From the NCBI RefSeq assembly GCF_002284535.1, contig NZ_NPKH01000041.1, positions 1-64,000 of the forward strand: a stretch of 64,000 nucleotides of DNA, read 5' to 3'. Source of the stretch: Mesorhizobium wenxiniae. Lineage in GTDB: Bacteria; Pseudomonadota; Alphaproteobacteria; Rhizobiales; Rhizobiaceae. Of the stretch, positions 52,107 to 62,165 are shown piece after piece. The first letter of the stretch is position 1, and each line of letters begins with the position of its first letter. The notes beneath the pieces were generated by a model. That model did no database searches. It saw only the letters and a list, made by a program, of their open reading frames with translations, and was not told the DNA's origin. The translations under genes were made by a program, and so were the position numbers.

Positions 52107-53267
52107 ATGGACCTGGCGGAAGAGAACAGCGGCGAGACAATGCAGTGGGCGGCGATCACCGGCGTGATCGCCACCGTTTCGGTGTTCGCCATCGCGCAAG
52201 GGCTGAGCTATCCGCTGTTGAGCTTCATCCTGCAGCGCCAGGGCGTCTCGCCGGCCATGATCGGCCTCTCGGCGGCAATGACGCCGGTCGGCTTTATCGT
52301 CTCGTCGCCGCTGATCCCGGCGCTGGCGCGCCGGTTCGGGGCGGGGCGCACGGCGCTCACCTGCGCAGCTCTTTCCGCGATCATGCTGGCGCTGATCGGC
52401 TGGACGCAAAATGTCTATCTTTGGTTCCCGCTGCGCTTCCTGATCGGCGTGGTGACCAATCCACTCTATGTGCTGAGCGAGATCTGGGTCATCGCGCTGG
52501 CGCCGCCGTTGCGCCGCGGCCGCGTGATGGGGGTCTATTCCACAGTCATTTCGGCTGGTTTCGCCGCCGGCCCGCTGTGCCTGCTTGCCGTCGGCACCGA
52601 AGGCTGGCCGCCGTTTCTCGTCGGCATCGCCGCATTCGTTTTTTGCGGCTCCTGCCTGGCGCTGGTGCTGCGACGGCTGCCGAAGGTCGATGAGGCCGGG
52701 CACCGGGTTTCGGTCATGGGGTTCATGCCGATGGCATGGCTGCTGTTGTCGGCGGTTGTCGTGGCCGCTGGTTTCGAACAGGCGGTACTGGCACTGCTGC
52801 CGGTCTACGGAGCGCATTACAGCATTGAGGAAACACGCATGTCGGCGCTGCTGTCGATGATGATCGCCGGCAATATCGCCATGCAGGTGCCGCTCGGCCT
52901 GCTGGCGGAACGGCTGACGGCGCGTCTGGTCCGATTTATCTGTGTATCGCTAACGCTGCTCGGATGCGTGCTGTTGCCGGTTCTCATCGAGACGCCGCTG
53001 ATCTGGCCATGCGTATTTATCTGGGGTGCAGTCTCCTACGGCATCTACACGATGTCGATTATCGAGCTTGGCGAGCGGTTCACCGGGTCGGCACTGGTCG
53101 CCGGCAACGCCGCCTTCTCGCTGATGTGGGGCGTCGGCGGCATCGCCGTGCCGCCGCTGGCGGGCGGCGCTATGGATATTCTCGGTGCGGACGGCCTGCC
53201 GATCACGCTTGGCGCCATTTGCCTGGCGCTGGCGGTCACAACCGTATTGCGGGGGCGAGCAGTCTAA
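52107..53267 (+). CDS. MFS transporter
   Basis: 386 aa with about 12 helices. The first is AAITGVIATVSVFAIAQGLS; the loop LARRFGAGRTALTC after helix 2 is a variant of the MFS motif A. A glycine-rich segment GYGIYTMSIIELG-like region near 310 (VSYGIYTMSIIELGERF) fits YcaD-type drug or metabolite exporters. Divergent from the second MttB gene, 241 bp away, so it might import or export a methylated amine, but this is only positional. Confidence 0.8.
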   Translation: MDLAEENSGETMQWAAITGVIATVSVFAIAQGLSYPLLSFILQRQGVSPAMIGLSAAMTPVGFIVSSPLIPALARRFGAGRTALTCAALSAIMLALIGWTQNVYLWFPLRFLIGVVTNPLYVLSEIWVIALAPPLRRGRVMGVYSTVISAGFAAGPLCLLAVGTEGWPPFLVGIAAFVFCGSCLALVLRRLPKVDEAGHRVSVMGFMPMAWLLLSAVVVAAGFEQAVLALLPVYGAHYSIEETRMSALLSMMIAGNIAMQVPLGLLAERLTARLVRFICVSLTLLGCVLLPVLIETPLIWPCVFIWGAVSYGIYTMSIIELGERFTGSALVAGNAAFSLMWGVGGIAVPPLAGGAMDILGADGLPITLGAICLALAVTTVLRGRAV

Positions 53268-53821
53268 TACAATTGCGGCGTGCCTTCATTTCCTTGCCAT
53301 CTGGAAATCGCCCATAAATCACAATTGGCGTGGTATTCAGAGGGATGCATCCCGCGTAGACCGTCTCGAATTTCAACGGCACGATCAAAGTCGGGTATCA
53401 ATCCAACGTCAGACAGCTCCGTGTTCGCAAACACGTCAGGAAATCCTCCGCAGTTGGTCAAAGCGCTTATGGAGACGTCTTGATCCAACAAGTCGTAGCC
53501 CAGGAAGGTAAATCCGTTCCAGTCGAGTGAACGGACGTCAACCGATGGTCTTCGGATCACATTGAGGACATTCAAGTCGCCCGGATCCGCCAACTCCGAA
53601 AGGAGGAAGTCCAGGTCCACGAAGAAATCGAGCATGTAGTCCTCGTTAACAATATGGGGCCAGTAGCTGTCCTTTATCTCTCCCAGAGCGACCGGCCCGA
53701 GCATTCCATCGAGTGAAACGAGCTCGCTTAATTGGGTCAGGCCGGACCAGTTGATGTACATGGTCCACGCAGTGCCGCTGAAAGGACCGAACTTCTCTTT
53801 CGCAATGTACAGATGTTGCAT
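53264..53821 (-). CDS. Hypothetical protein, 185 aa
   Basis: Acidic, aromatic-rich protein starting MQHLYIAKEKFGPFSGTAWT. It resembles in style cytoplasmic immunity-like or SMI1-type proteins, though I recognise no family. Lower GC than its neighbours suggests acquisition. Its end overlaps the convergent MFS gene by 4 bp. AGGGAACTC lies before the ATG. Confidence 0.55.
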   Translation of the reverse strand: MQHLYIAKEKFGPFSGTAWTMYINWSGLTQLSELVSLDGMLGPVALGEIKDSYWPHIVNEDYMLDFFVDLDFLLSELADPGDLNVLNVIRRPSVDVRSLDWNGFTFLGYDLLDQDVSISALTNCGGFPDVFANTELSDVGLIPDFDRAVEIRDGLRGMHPSEYHANCDLWAISRWQGNEGTPQLY

Positions 53822-53976
53822 GAGTTCCCTCGTGGCCTGCGGGCGGCAGGAGGCCCCACCTTAGAGCGGCCAACAGCGCAACGGCTCGTTTTGCGCGTTC
53901 CAAGTTGAATATAGGTCGTCGCAAGACGATGTTTGCAACACCGAGCCTTGATGAGTTTATCGGAGACCATTTGACG

Positions 53977-56040
53977 ATGTCGAACACAAAGACGCAGGCG
54001 AATTCGGCGGACGAAGATCCCTTTCTCTGGCTGGAGGACAGGACAGGCAAGCAAGCGCTCGACTGGGTTCACCGTCAGAACGAGGCTACAACAGGTGAAT
54101 TGCAGGGTAATCCGTCCTACCAGGCCTACTTCCAAACCGCACTCGACCTGATGACGGCCGAAGACAACATTGCGGTCGGCTCTGCGCTCAGCGGCCACGT
54201 CTACAATTTCTGGCAGGACAAGACCAACGTGCTTGGCCTCTGGCGGCGCACGCCGGTCGCTTCCTACAAGACCGAGAAGCCGGATTGGGACACGATCATC
54301 GACTTCGACCGTCTTTCGGCCAAAGAGGGCGTGAAATGGGTGTTCAGCGGCGCCAGCCGGCTTTACCCCGACTTCAGCCGCTGCCTGCTCAGCCTGTCGC
54401 CGGATGGCGGCGACGCCAGTGAGATGCGCGAATTCGACATCGACACCAAGTCCTTTGTCGAGGGCGGCTTTCGTGCTCCAGCCTCGAAGTCGGGCTTCCG
54501 CTGGATGGACAAGGACACGGTCATCGTCTCGGCTGCCTTCGAAGAGGACGAAAAAACCCAGTCCGGTTATCCGCGCGTGGTTAAGCTTTGGCAGCGCGGC
54601 ACCAGGCTGGAGGATGCGACGCCGATCTTCGAGGCGCAGAAGCAGGATCTCGCCGCCGGCGGTTCCCTCGAGTTCGATGGCGACAAGCGGCATCTGTTCC
54701 TGACCCGGACGCTCGATTTCTTCGCCTCGCACAGCTTTCTGCGTCTGCCTTCCGGCGAAAACAGGCGTATCCCGCTGCCGGACGACGTCACCGACACGAT
54801 GCTGTTCAGGGATCAGCTCGTCTTCGGGGTGCGCAGCCCATGGTCGGCGCCGGACGGCACGCGATGCCGACCCGACGGCCTCTATTCGCTGGACTTCGCC
54901 CGCTGGATCGAGACCAATGCGCTCGGACCCGTCGATACCGTCCTCGAGCCGGCGGATCGTGTCTCGATCGCCGGCATCGCCCGTACGCAGGACCGGTTGT
55001 TCATCAATCTGATGGACAATGTGCGCGGCAGGGTCGTCGCCTGCCAACGCGGCGGCAGCGGCTGGTCGCTGCAGCCCGTGGCGCTGCCGAAAGACGGCAG
55101 TGTCGGCATCAGCCACGCCGAGCGTTTCGGCTCCAGCGTCTCCTTCTCGTTCACCGACTTCCTGACGCCGAGCTCGATCATCTGGTCGGACGACAATGCT
55201 GCGACGCTGACAACTGTGAAATCGCAGCCGGCGCGTTTCGATGCGTCGTCGCTTGTCTCGGAACAGTTCGAGGCGCGCTCGAAAGACGGCACCATGATCC
55301 CTTACTTCGTCGTCAGGCGACGTGATCAGAACGGGCCGGTGCCGACGCTGCTTTACGGCTATGGCGGCTTCGAAGTGCCGCTGTTGCCAGGCTATGCCGG
55401 CGTGCGCGGCCGGCTGTGGCTGGAAAAAGGCAATGCCTATGTGCAGGCCAATATTCGCGGCGGCGGCGAGTTCGGCCCGAACTGGCACCAGGCCGCGCTC
55501 AAGGCCAATCGCCAGAATGCCTTCGACGATTTTATAGCGGTTGCGCAAGACCTGGTGAAACGCGGCATCGCCACGCCGGCGACGCTCGGCATCCAGGGCG
55601 GCTCGAATGGAGGCCTGCTGACCGGCGTTTCGCTGACCCAGCATCCGGAGCTTTTCGGTGCGGTGATCATCGATATGCCGCTGCTCGACATGCTGCGCTA
55701 TACCGAGCTGCCGCCTGGGGCATCCTGGATGGCCGAGTATGGCGATCCAGCGAAGCCTGAAGAAGCCGAGTGGCTTGCGGCTTATTCGCCTTATCAGCAT
55801 GTCGAGACCGATGCCGCCTATCCGCCGGTGTTGCTGACTACATCGACGGCCGACGACCGCGTCCATCCCGGCCATGCGCGCAAGATGGCCGGGCGGCTGC
55901 AGGCTGCCGGCCACACCAAGACACTATTCTTCGAAGAAACCGAAGGTGGCCATGGCGGGCGCGGTGATCGCCGGCCGCAAGCGGCACAGGCGGCGATGAA
56001 GTATGTCTTCCTGCAACGGGCGCTGAACGGAACGGCTTGA
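53977..56040 (+). CDS. Prolyl oligopeptidase family serine peptidase (S9)
   Basis: 687 aa. An N-terminal beta-propeller (residues 70-400) precedes an alpha/beta hydrolase domain. Catalytic triad: Ser in QGGSNGGLLTG near 545, Asp in STADDRVHPGHA near 628 and His in EGGHGG near 660. Cuts proline-containing or other short peptides in the cytoplasm; no signal peptide. The ATG at 53977 (MSNTKTQANSADEDPFLWLE) is chosen since the family domain begins soon after; the open frame to 53905 lacks support. Confidence 0.9.
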   Translation: MSNTKTQANSADEDPFLWLEDRTGKQALDWVHRQNEATTGELQGNPSYQAYFQTALDLMTAEDNIAVGSALSGHVYNFWQDKTNVLGLWRRTPVASYKTEKPDWDTIIDFDRLSAKEGVKWVFSGASRLYPDFSRCLLSLSPDGGDASEMREFDIDTKSFVEGGFRAPASKSGFRWMDKDTVIVSAAFEEDEKTQSGYPRVVKLWQRGTRLEDATPIFEAQKQDLAAGGSLEFDGDKRHLFLTRTLDFFASHSFLRLPSGENRRIPLPDDVTDTMLFRDQLVFGVRSPWSAPDGTRCRPDGLYSLDFARWIETNALGPVDTVLEPADRVSIAGIARTQDRLFINLMDNVRGRVVACQRGGSGWSLQPVALPKDGSVGISHAERFGSSVSFSFTDFLTPSSIIWSDDNAATLTTVKSQPARFDASSLVSEQFEARSKDGTMIPYFVVRRRDQNGPVPTLLYGYGGFEVPLLPGYAGVRGRLWLEKGNAYVQANIRGGGEFGPNWHQAALKANRQNAFDDFIAVAQDLVKRGIATPATLGIQGGSNGGLLTGVSLTQHPELFGAVIIDMPLLDMLRYTELPPGASWMAEYGDPAKPEEAEWLAAYSPYQHVETDAAYPPVLLTTSTADDRVHPGHARKMAGRLQAAGHTKTLFFEETEGGHGGRGDRRPQAAQAAMKYVFLQRALNGTA

Positions 56041-56247
56041 ACTGATCGCATCAGACCGCCTAAGGTGCTGCATGGCTCGGATGAAGACATTTCGCGCATT
56101 TGGGATGGCGGTGACGCCGTCGCCGCGCACGCTTCGCGCCGAGCTTTTGCGGCTTTGCGCCCGCATCGGCTATTCGCCGCCCACTTTCCCCTAGCGAATC
56201 CGCCCCGGCAACAAATTGCCGGATTGGTTCAAGAGGAAAGATCCGAC

Positions 56248-57627
56248 ATGACGTATCAGAATTATTCGCTGAAGCAGCTTCAGCAGATCGATGCTGCGCA
56301 TCACCTTCATCCGTTCACCGATCACAAGGAGATGCGCGAGGCCGGCTCACGCATCATCACCCACGCCAACGGGCCGTTCATCTACGATTCCGAAGGGACG
56401 GAAATCCTCGACGGCATGGCCGGGCTGTGGTGCGTTAATGTCGGTTACGGCCGCGATGAACTGGCCGACGCAGCTTACGCCCAGATGAAGGAACTTCCCT
56501 ACTACAATTCCTTCTTCAAATGCTCGACCCCGACGCCGGTGCTGCTGGCCAAAAAGCTGGCGGAACTGGCGCCGAAGCACGTCAATCAGGTCATCTACGG
56601 CTCGTCCGGCTCGGAGGCCAATGATACGGCACTGCGGCTGGTCCGCCACTATTGGGCGCTGGAAGGCAAGCCGGAGAAGAACTGCATCATCTCGCGCAAG
56701 ACGGCCTATCACGGCTCGACCATCGCCGGCACCTCGCTGGGCGGCATGGAGCCGATGCACAAACAGCTCAATGGCGCGGTTCCAAACATCGTCCATGTGA
56801 TGATGCCTTATGCTTATGAGCTGGCTCTGCCCGGCGAAAGCGACCATGATTTCGGCCTGCGCGCGGCCAAGGCCGTCGAGGATGCCATCCTCGAAGCCGG
56901 CGCCGACAAGGTCGCCGCCTTTATCGGCGAGCCGGTGATGGGGGCAGGTGGCGTGAAGATACCGCCGATGAGCTATTGGCCGGAAGTGCAGCGCATCTGC
57001 CGCAAATACGATCTCCTCCTGATGCTGGACGAAGTCATCACCGGCTATGGTCGAACGGGCGAGTGGTTCGCAGCTCAGACCTTCGACATCGAGCCAGATA
57101 CCATCACCACCGCCAAGGCGCTGACCTCCGGCTATCAGCCGCTGTCGGCGCTCCTGGTCGGTGACCGCATCGCCGCGACGCTGGTCGAGAAGGGCGGCGA
57201 ATTCAATCACGGCTACACTTATGCGGGGCACCCTGTGGCCTGCGCCGTGGCACTGAAGAACCTCGAGATCATGGAGCGTGAAGGTCTGGTCGATCGGGTC
57301 AAGAACGACACCGGACCATATTTCGCCAAGGCGCTGCAGGAGCACATTGGCGGTCACGATCTGGTCGGCGAAGTGCGCTCGATCGGGCTGATGGGGGGAA
57401 TCGAAATCGTTAGGGACAAGGCGACCAAGGAGCGCTTCCTGCCGGCCGGAAGCGCGGCCGTGCTTGTCCGCGACCACGCAATTGCCCAGGGCATGATGCT
57501 GCGCGCCACCGGCGATACGATGATCCTGTCTCCGCCGCTGATCTGGACGCGTGAGACGATCGACATGGCCTGTGACCGCATCGCCAAGGCGCTTGATCTG
57601 GCGCAAGCGGATTTGCGCGAGCGGTAA
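56248..57627 (+). CDS. Class III (omega) aminotransferase, PLP-dependent
   Basis: 459 aa. GSSGSEANDTALRLVRHYW near residue 115, YHGSTIAGTSLGG near 160, LLMLDEVITGYGRTG near 258 (Asp binding PLP) and the Schiff-base Lys in TITTAKALTSGYQPLSA near 288. It is of the length and pattern of putrescine- or beta-alanine-pyruvate transaminases; the substrate is not certain. AGAGGAAAG lies upstream of the ATG at 56248. Follows the S9 peptidase on the same strand after 207 bp and is closed by a hairpin at 57641-57667. Confidence 0.9.
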   Translation: MTYQNYSLKQLQQIDAAHHLHPFTDHKEMREAGSRIITHANGPFIYDSEGTEILDGMAGLWCVNVGYGRDELADAAYAQMKELPYYNSFFKCSTPTPVLLAKKLAELAPKHVNQVIYGSSGSEANDTALRLVRHYWALEGKPEKNCIISRKTAYHGSTIAGTSLGGMEPMHKQLNGAVPNIVHVMMPYAYELALPGESDHDFGLRAAKAVEDAILEAGADKVAAFIGEPVMGAGGVKIPPMSYWPEVQRICRKYDLLLMLDEVITGYGRTGEWFAAQTFDIEPDTITTAKALTSGYQPLSALLVGDRIAATLVEKGGEFNHGYTYAGHPVACAVALKNLEIMEREGLVDRVKNDTGPYFAKALQEHIGGHDLVGEVRSIGLMGGIEIVRDKATKERFLPAGSAAVLVRDHAIAQGMMLRATGDTMILSPPLIWTRETIDMACDRIAKALDLAQADLRER

Positions 57628-57640
57628 GATAGAACGATTG

Positions 57641-57673
57641 CCGGGCGTCCTGCAGTCGAACGCCCGGTGTTTG
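57641..57673 (+). terminator. Intrinsic terminator after the aminotransferase
   Basis: Stem CCGGGCGT / ACGCCCGG (8 bp, perfect) with an 11-nt loop, followed by TGTTTGAATT, a weak T-run. Confidence 0.55.
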
Positions 57674-57826
57674 AATTCTGCATTCTGCCGAAGATCTCGC
57701 CAGGGCGAGGATCGGTCGTGAGCGCGGCAGGTCTCCTACACCTTGGAGGAGCCGCTCACCAAGGGCTGCCACGGGGCGATCGCTTCGTCCGTCGCCGCGA
57801 TTTACCTTGTCCGTCAGGACCTGTGT

Positions 57827-58126
57827 TTACCTGCCATCGGCCGTAGCGTTGGTGCTGCTACGCTGGGCGTTAGCGCCGTCGCTCTGTTGCTCGGCCCACC
57901 CACCCGGACCGGTCGGAAAGCTCGGCTCTCCTTCCGCCTCTAGGCTCTCGTGGAACTCAGTGGCAGGTCTTCCTGGGTATTGGCGGCCGCTCGACAGGTG
58001 CCCTTGATGGCCGGGATGGAGGCTTGCGTCATCGTTGCGGGCATGATCCGGCGGTTCGGCATAGGCTGCCGTGGCAAACAGCGATCCGGCGCCGATGAAG
58101 AGCGCAAATGCGAGAACGTGCTTCAT
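57827..58126 (-). CDS. Small secreted His-rich protein
   Basis: 99 aa from the ATG at 58126, with GGAGG 8 nt upstream. Signal peptide MKHVLAFALFIGAGSLFATA with AYA before the cleavage point. The mature part is hydrophilic, with several His residues (DHARND, HPGHQGH) and a serine/asparagine-rich tail. No family recognised; possibly a periplasmic metal-binding protein. Confidence 0.55.
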   Translation of the reverse strand: MKHVLAFALFIGAGSLFATAAYAEPPDHARNDDASLHPGHQGHLSSGRQYPGRPATEFHESLEAEGEPSFPTGPGGWAEQQSDGANAQRSSTNATADGR

Positions 58127-58276
58127 TGTGCTGTCCTCCGGTATTGAAATCAAGATGCAGATAGAGCCCATCCAGGCTGTGTGAAGGGCAGCGTGGAATG
58201 AAATTGATTAAGGGCCAGCACCTGCACATCCCCGGCCGTACGGTATGGCTTGCCCGATTTCGGCAATATCGACGAT

Positions 58277-58336
58277 CCGAGCCTCGAGCCGATGATGCCT
58301 TCGGCGAACCGCATCGGCCGTCCGCGCAAGGCGACA
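58277..58336 (+). pseudogene. Possible IS5-type transposase fragment
   Basis: Reads PSLEPMMPSANRIGRPRKAT, close to the N-terminal motif of IS5-family transposases (LEP.MP.ANR.GRPR), with nothing of the transposase after it. It sits in the 500-bp gap 58127-58632, in which I see no intact gene. Confidence 0.35.
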
Positions 58337-58632
58337 GGCTGCGTTTCGATTAGGCGTCGCTTTCGAACACCAGCCTCTCGCGCGCCGCCCGAGTACAGCG
58401 TCACCGGATGTGCGGAGTGCTTTTCATCCGCAGTACGGCTCCAAGAACAGTTGACGTTGGAACTGCCATTCATCTGGGGAATTGTAAGGTTGGCGAGACT
58501 AAGCAGAAATTGCTTTGCAAACGAACCTGTCAGAGCAATCGAAGCGTCAACCGTAAGCTTTTCAAGATCGCCTGTGCAATTTTCGGTTGCGCCTTACATA
58601 ATAGGTCAAAAAAACAACATAGGGAGGCTATC

Positions 58633-59508
58633 ATGATCAGGATTCAGTTAGTTCTATTTTCTATTCTCCTACTAGGAGTAGCAGGGTCACCCGCGACAGC
58701 GGAGGAGGTCTGGTCGCTTGACGGCTTAAAGGCCCCCGAGAGCGTACTTTTCGACACCAAGCGGAACGTCTTCTACGTTTCCAACATTGTTGGCGAGCCC
58801 GCCGGCAAGGATGGGGTCGGATACCTTTCGAAAGTTTCGCCTGACGGAAAGTTGCAGACAGCCGAATGGGTGACCGGGTTTAATGCGCCCAAGGGATTGG
58901 TGATGCAAGGCGATACGCTTTTCGTCACCGACATCGATCGGCTTATGGCCGTCAACGTCGAGAGCGGTCAGATCACCGGAACGTGGCCCGCAGAAGGCGC
59001 TCAGTTCCTCAATGACCCCGCCGTCGACGAGGCGGGTCGCGTCTTTGCTTCCGACATGCTGGCGAACAGGATTTATGTTCTGGACAATGATGCTCTCACC
59101 GTCTGGCTGGAGAGCGAGGATCTCCTGCATCCGAACGGTCTGCGCGTCGAAGACGGTCGCCTCCTCGTCGCCGGCTGGGGTCGCGATATCCAGCCGGATT
59201 TTTCGTCCAAGACACCCGGCCATCTGATCGCGATCGACCTGAACACGAAGGCTATCTCTGACATCGGGTCCGGCGAGCCTGTTGGAAATCTAGATGGTCT
59301 AGAACCGGACGGAGCAGGAAATTGGCTTGTTACGGATTGGGTCGCAGGGGCGCTCTTTCGCATTCATCCGGATGGAAAAGTCGAGCAGCTGATGGACCTC
59401 AATCAAGGCAGCGCCGATCTGGAATTCCTGGAAGAAAAGAAGCTGGCAATCATCCCGATGATGATGGACGGCAAACTGGTCGCAACTCGATTGGGTGGAG
59501 CAACTTGA
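58633..59508 (+). CDS. Secreted SMP-30/gluconolactonase-like beta-propeller protein
   Basis: 291 aa. Signal peptide MIRIQLVLFSILLLGVAGSP then ATA. The mature part has repeated propeller blades (FDTKRNVFYVSNI, GLVMQGDTLFVTDIDRLMAV, ANRIYVLDNDALTVW, GAGNWLVTDWVAGALFRIHP) of the SMP-30 type. The catalytic calcium-site residues are not clear, so it may be a binding protein or lactonase in the periplasm. AGGGAGG precedes the ATG. Confidence 0.7.
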   Translation: MIRIQLVLFSILLLGVAGSPATAEEVWSLDGLKAPESVLFDTKRNVFYVSNIVGEPAGKDGVGYLSKVSPDGKLQTAEWVTGFNAPKGLVMQGDTLFVTDIDRLMAVNVESGQITGTWPAEGAQFLNDPAVDEAGRVFASDMLANRIYVLDNDALTVWLESEDLLHPNGLRVEDGRLLVAGWGRDIQPDFSSKTPGHLIAIDLNTKAISDIGSGEPVGNLDGLEPDGAGNWLVTDWVAGALFRIHPDGKVEQLMDLNQGSADLEFLEEKKLAIIPMMMDGKLVATRLGGAT

Positions 59509-59568
59509 GAAGAGGCTCGCATAGTCCTCTCCCCAATTGGCCGTACAGGGTCATGACTTGCACTATCG

Positions 59569-59590
59569 AAGGGCCGGATCAGCGGCCCTT
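59569..59590. terminator. Palindrome downstream of the propeller gene
   Basis: Perfect 8-bp stem AAGGGCCG / CGGCCCTT with a 6-nt loop; the A-flanked and T-ended arms allow termination in both directions. The rest of 59509-59942 shows another small hairpin (CCGCG/CGCGG near 59641-59663) and no gene. Confidence 0.5.
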
Positions 59591-59942
59591 TCCACATCTG
59601 TGCCAGCTCTTGCGCGGTGCCGTTCCGAAACGCAAAAACCGCGCTCCATCGGGAACGCGGCTTTGCCAGATACGCATGGCGCTTCGCCAACAGAACACTT
59701 GCGAAACTTACGGGCTCCGGTACGCGAGACCTGATCCGGAGCGCCGGGCGGATGCGATATGCCGCCTCGCACTCCGTTCTACAGGGACATCGTTACCGGG
59801 TGGTTATCGATAGTTTAAGTAAATCTAAATTTCCGAAGTTTCTCTTTGCCCGGGAACGGAAAAGCCCGTCGAGTTCGAGGCTTAAGCGCGTCGCGTCTGA
59901 AGGGACGGTCAAGCCCGAGCGCAAGCTCTTGGGCGACATGCG

Positions 59943-60827
59943 TTACGCCGGGTTACCGCGCAGGAAATTTATGATGCCGGAAAAATCGGCACCGGCATGT
60001 CCCTGGGCGTTGAACAGCGCATAAAGCTGGGCGGCCTCGGCGCCCAGCGGCGTCACCGCACCGGCGCTTTGCGCGGCTTCCTGCGACAGTTTCAGGTCCT
60101 TCAGCATCAGTGCTGCGGCAAATCCCGGCCTGTAGCCATTGTTGGCCGGCGATGTCGGCACCGGACCGGGCACCGGGCAATAGGTGGTCAGCGACCAGCA
60201 CTGGCCCGACGAGTTCGAGGCGACGTCGAACAGCGCCTGATGCGACAGGCCGAGCTTTTCCGCCAGAACGAAGGCTTCGGCGACGCCGATCATCGAAATG
60301 CCGAGGATCATGTTGTTGCAGATCTTTGCCGCCTGTCCGGCGCCGTCATCGCCGCAATGGACGATGCGGCCGGCCATCGGCTTCAGGATGGGTTCGGCCT
60401 TGGCGAATGCGTTCTTCGAGCCACCGGCCATGAAGGTCAGCGTGCCGGCTGCGGCGCCGCCGGTGCCGCCGGAAACCGGCGCGTCGATCGACAGCAGCTT
60501 ATGTTTGGCGGCAATGGCGTGGGCTTTTCGTGCCGATTCGACGTCGATGGTCGAGGAATCGATGAACAGCGCGCCTTTTTTCGCCTTGGGCGCGATGTCC
60601 TCATAGACCGACAGGACATGCCTGCCGGCCGGCAGCATGGTGATGACCACATCGGCCTCTTTCACTGCGGCAACGGCATTGGCCATGACGACGACGCCAT
60701 GCTCCTTGGCGATGACGAGATTCTCCGGCATCAGGTCGAAGCCGTGCACGGCATATCCAGCCTTGACGAGATTGGCGGCCATCGGGTTGCCCATATTGCC
60801 GAGGCCGATGAAGGCGATGGTGGTCAT
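59943..60827 (-). CDS. mmsB: 3-hydroxyisobutyrate dehydrogenase
   Basis: 294 aa. NAD-binding FIGLGNMGNPMAANLVKAGY at residues 5-24, substrate-binding DAPVSGGTGGAAAGTL near 115 and the catalytic Lys in GAGQAAKICNNM near 167. It oxidises 3-hydroxyisobutyrate to methylmalonate semialdehyde in valine breakdown. It lies 21 bp downstream of the acyl-CoA dehydrogenase gene, so both form a valine-catabolic operon. Confidence 0.9.
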   Translation of the reverse strand: MTTIAFIGLGNMGNPMAANLVKAGYAVHGFDLMPENLVIAKEHGVVVMANAVAAVKEADVVITMLPAGRHVLSVYEDIAPKAKKGALFIDSSTIDVESARKAHAIAAKHKLLSIDAPVSGGTGGAAAGTLTFMAGGSKNAFAKAEPILKPMAGRIVHCGDDGAGQAAKICNNMILGISMIGVAEAFVLAEKLGLSHQALFDVASNSSGQCWSLTTYCPVPGPVPTSPANNGYRPGFAAALMLKDLKLSQEAAQSAGAVTPLGAEAAQLYALFNAQGHAGADFSGIINFLRGNPA

Positions 60828-60848
60828 CGTTTTCTCCCGGTTTTGCCG

Positions 60849-62015
60849 TCAGCGGCCGATCAGGGCGCGTGCGATGATGACGCGCATGATCTCGTTGGTG
60901 CCTTCGAGAATCTGGTGAACGCGCAAATCGCGGACCAGCTTCTCGATGCCGTAGTCGTGCAAATAGCCGTAGCCGCCATGCAGTTGCAGCGCGTCGTTGG
61001 CGACATTGAAGCTGATGTCGGTGACGAAGCGCTTGGCCATCGCCGACCATTTCGAGGCATCGGGAGCTTTGCGGTCGAGCTTCGAGGCGGCGGCGTAGAG
61101 GAAGATCCGTGCCGCCTGCAGCTCGGTCTCCATGTCGGCGAGCTTGAACTGCAGCGCCTGGAACTGGTTGATCTTGGAGCCGAAGGCCTTACGCTCCGCG
61201 GTGTAGGCCAGTGCCTTGTCGAGCGCCGATTGCGCGCCGCCCAGCGAACAGGCGGCGATGTTGAGCCGGCCGCCGTCGAGTCCGGCCATGGCGATGCCGA
61301 AGCCGGCGCCTTCGACTGAGAGCAGGTTTTGCGCCGGCACCTTGCAGTCCTCGAAAATGACCTGGCGCGTCGACTGCATGTGCCAGCCCATCTTGTGCTC
61401 GTTGGCGCCAAAAGACAGGCCGGACGCATCCTTCGGCACGACGAAGGTGGAAATGCCCTTCGGCCCGTCGGCGCCGGTGCGCGCCATGACGATATAGAGG
61501 TCGCTGTCGCCGGCGCCTGAGATGAACTGCTTGACCCCGTTCAGCACATAGTCGCCGCCGCTTTTCACCGCGCGCGTCTTCAGCGCCGCAGCATCCGATC
61601 CCGAGTCTGGCTCGGTCAGGCAATAGCTGGCCAGCCATTCCATCGAAGTCAGCTTCGGCAGGAAGCGTTGGCGCTGCTCGTCACTGCCGAAGCGGTCGAT
61701 CATCGAGGCCACCATGTTGTGGATCGAGATGAAGGAGGAAAAAACCGGATCGGCGCGCGAAAGCGCCTCGAAGATCAGCACGGCGTCGAGCCGACCGAGC
61801 GCCGAGCCGCCGACATCGTCGCTGATATAGATGCCGCCGAGGCCGAGCGGGCCTGTCTCGCGGATCACGTCTGCCGGAAAATGCTTGTTGCGGTCCCAGT
61901 CGAGCGCGTTCGGCGCGACGCGGTCGGCGGCGAAGGCCTCGGCCATCTCTTGGATGGCGCGCTGGTCCTGGTTGAGTTCGAACTGGCTGGTGCCCTCATC
62001 GACAGCGGCCTCCAT
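60849..62015 (-). CDS. Acyl-CoA dehydrogenase, probable isobutyryl-CoA dehydrogenase
   Basis: 388 aa. Standard fold: N-terminal helices, CLTEPDSGSDAAALKTRAVK near residue 133, WHMQSTRQVIFEDCKVP near 205 and the helical C-domain with DLRVHQILEGTNEIMRVIIA near 365. The base Glu lies in QILEGTNE. Operon position upstream of 3-hydroxyisobutyrate dehydrogenase suggests isobutyryl-CoA as substrate in valine degradation. FAD cofactor, cytoplasmic. Confidence 0.88.
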   Translation of the reverse strand: MEAAVDEGTSQFELNQDQRAIQEMAEAFAADRVAPNALDWDRNKHFPADVIRETGPLGLGGIYISDDVGGSALGRLDAVLIFEALSRADPVFSSFISIHNMVASMIDRFGSDEQRQRFLPKLTSMEWLASYCLTEPDSGSDAAALKTRAVKSGGDYVLNGVKQFISGAGDSDLYIVMARTGADGPKGISTFVVPKDASGLSFGANEHKMGWHMQSTRQVIFEDCKVPAQNLLSVEGAGFGIAMAGLDGGRLNIAACSLGGAQSALDKALAYTAERKAFGSKINQFQALQFKLADMETELQAARIFLYAAASKLDRKAPDASKWSAMAKRFVTDISFNVANDALQLHGGYGYLHDYGIEKLVRDLRVHQILEGTNEIMRVIIARALIGR

Positions 62016-62165
62016 GGCGTGCTCCCTGATGTTGTCGGCCGGCTGGCCTGTCGTTTTTGGCTTTGCGCGCGGTTCAATCTAGACCAATGATGCCGCCGCG
62101 CAAGCTGACCGTCTGCATCCAACCATCTGGGAGCGCCGTGCGCGAATGCGTGTGTGGAGCAAGGC

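Noticed and set aside
53737..55914. 725-codon minus-strand frame over the S9 peptidase gene
   Set aside because: Arginine-rich antisense frame caused by codon bias; the plus strand has the catalytic triad.
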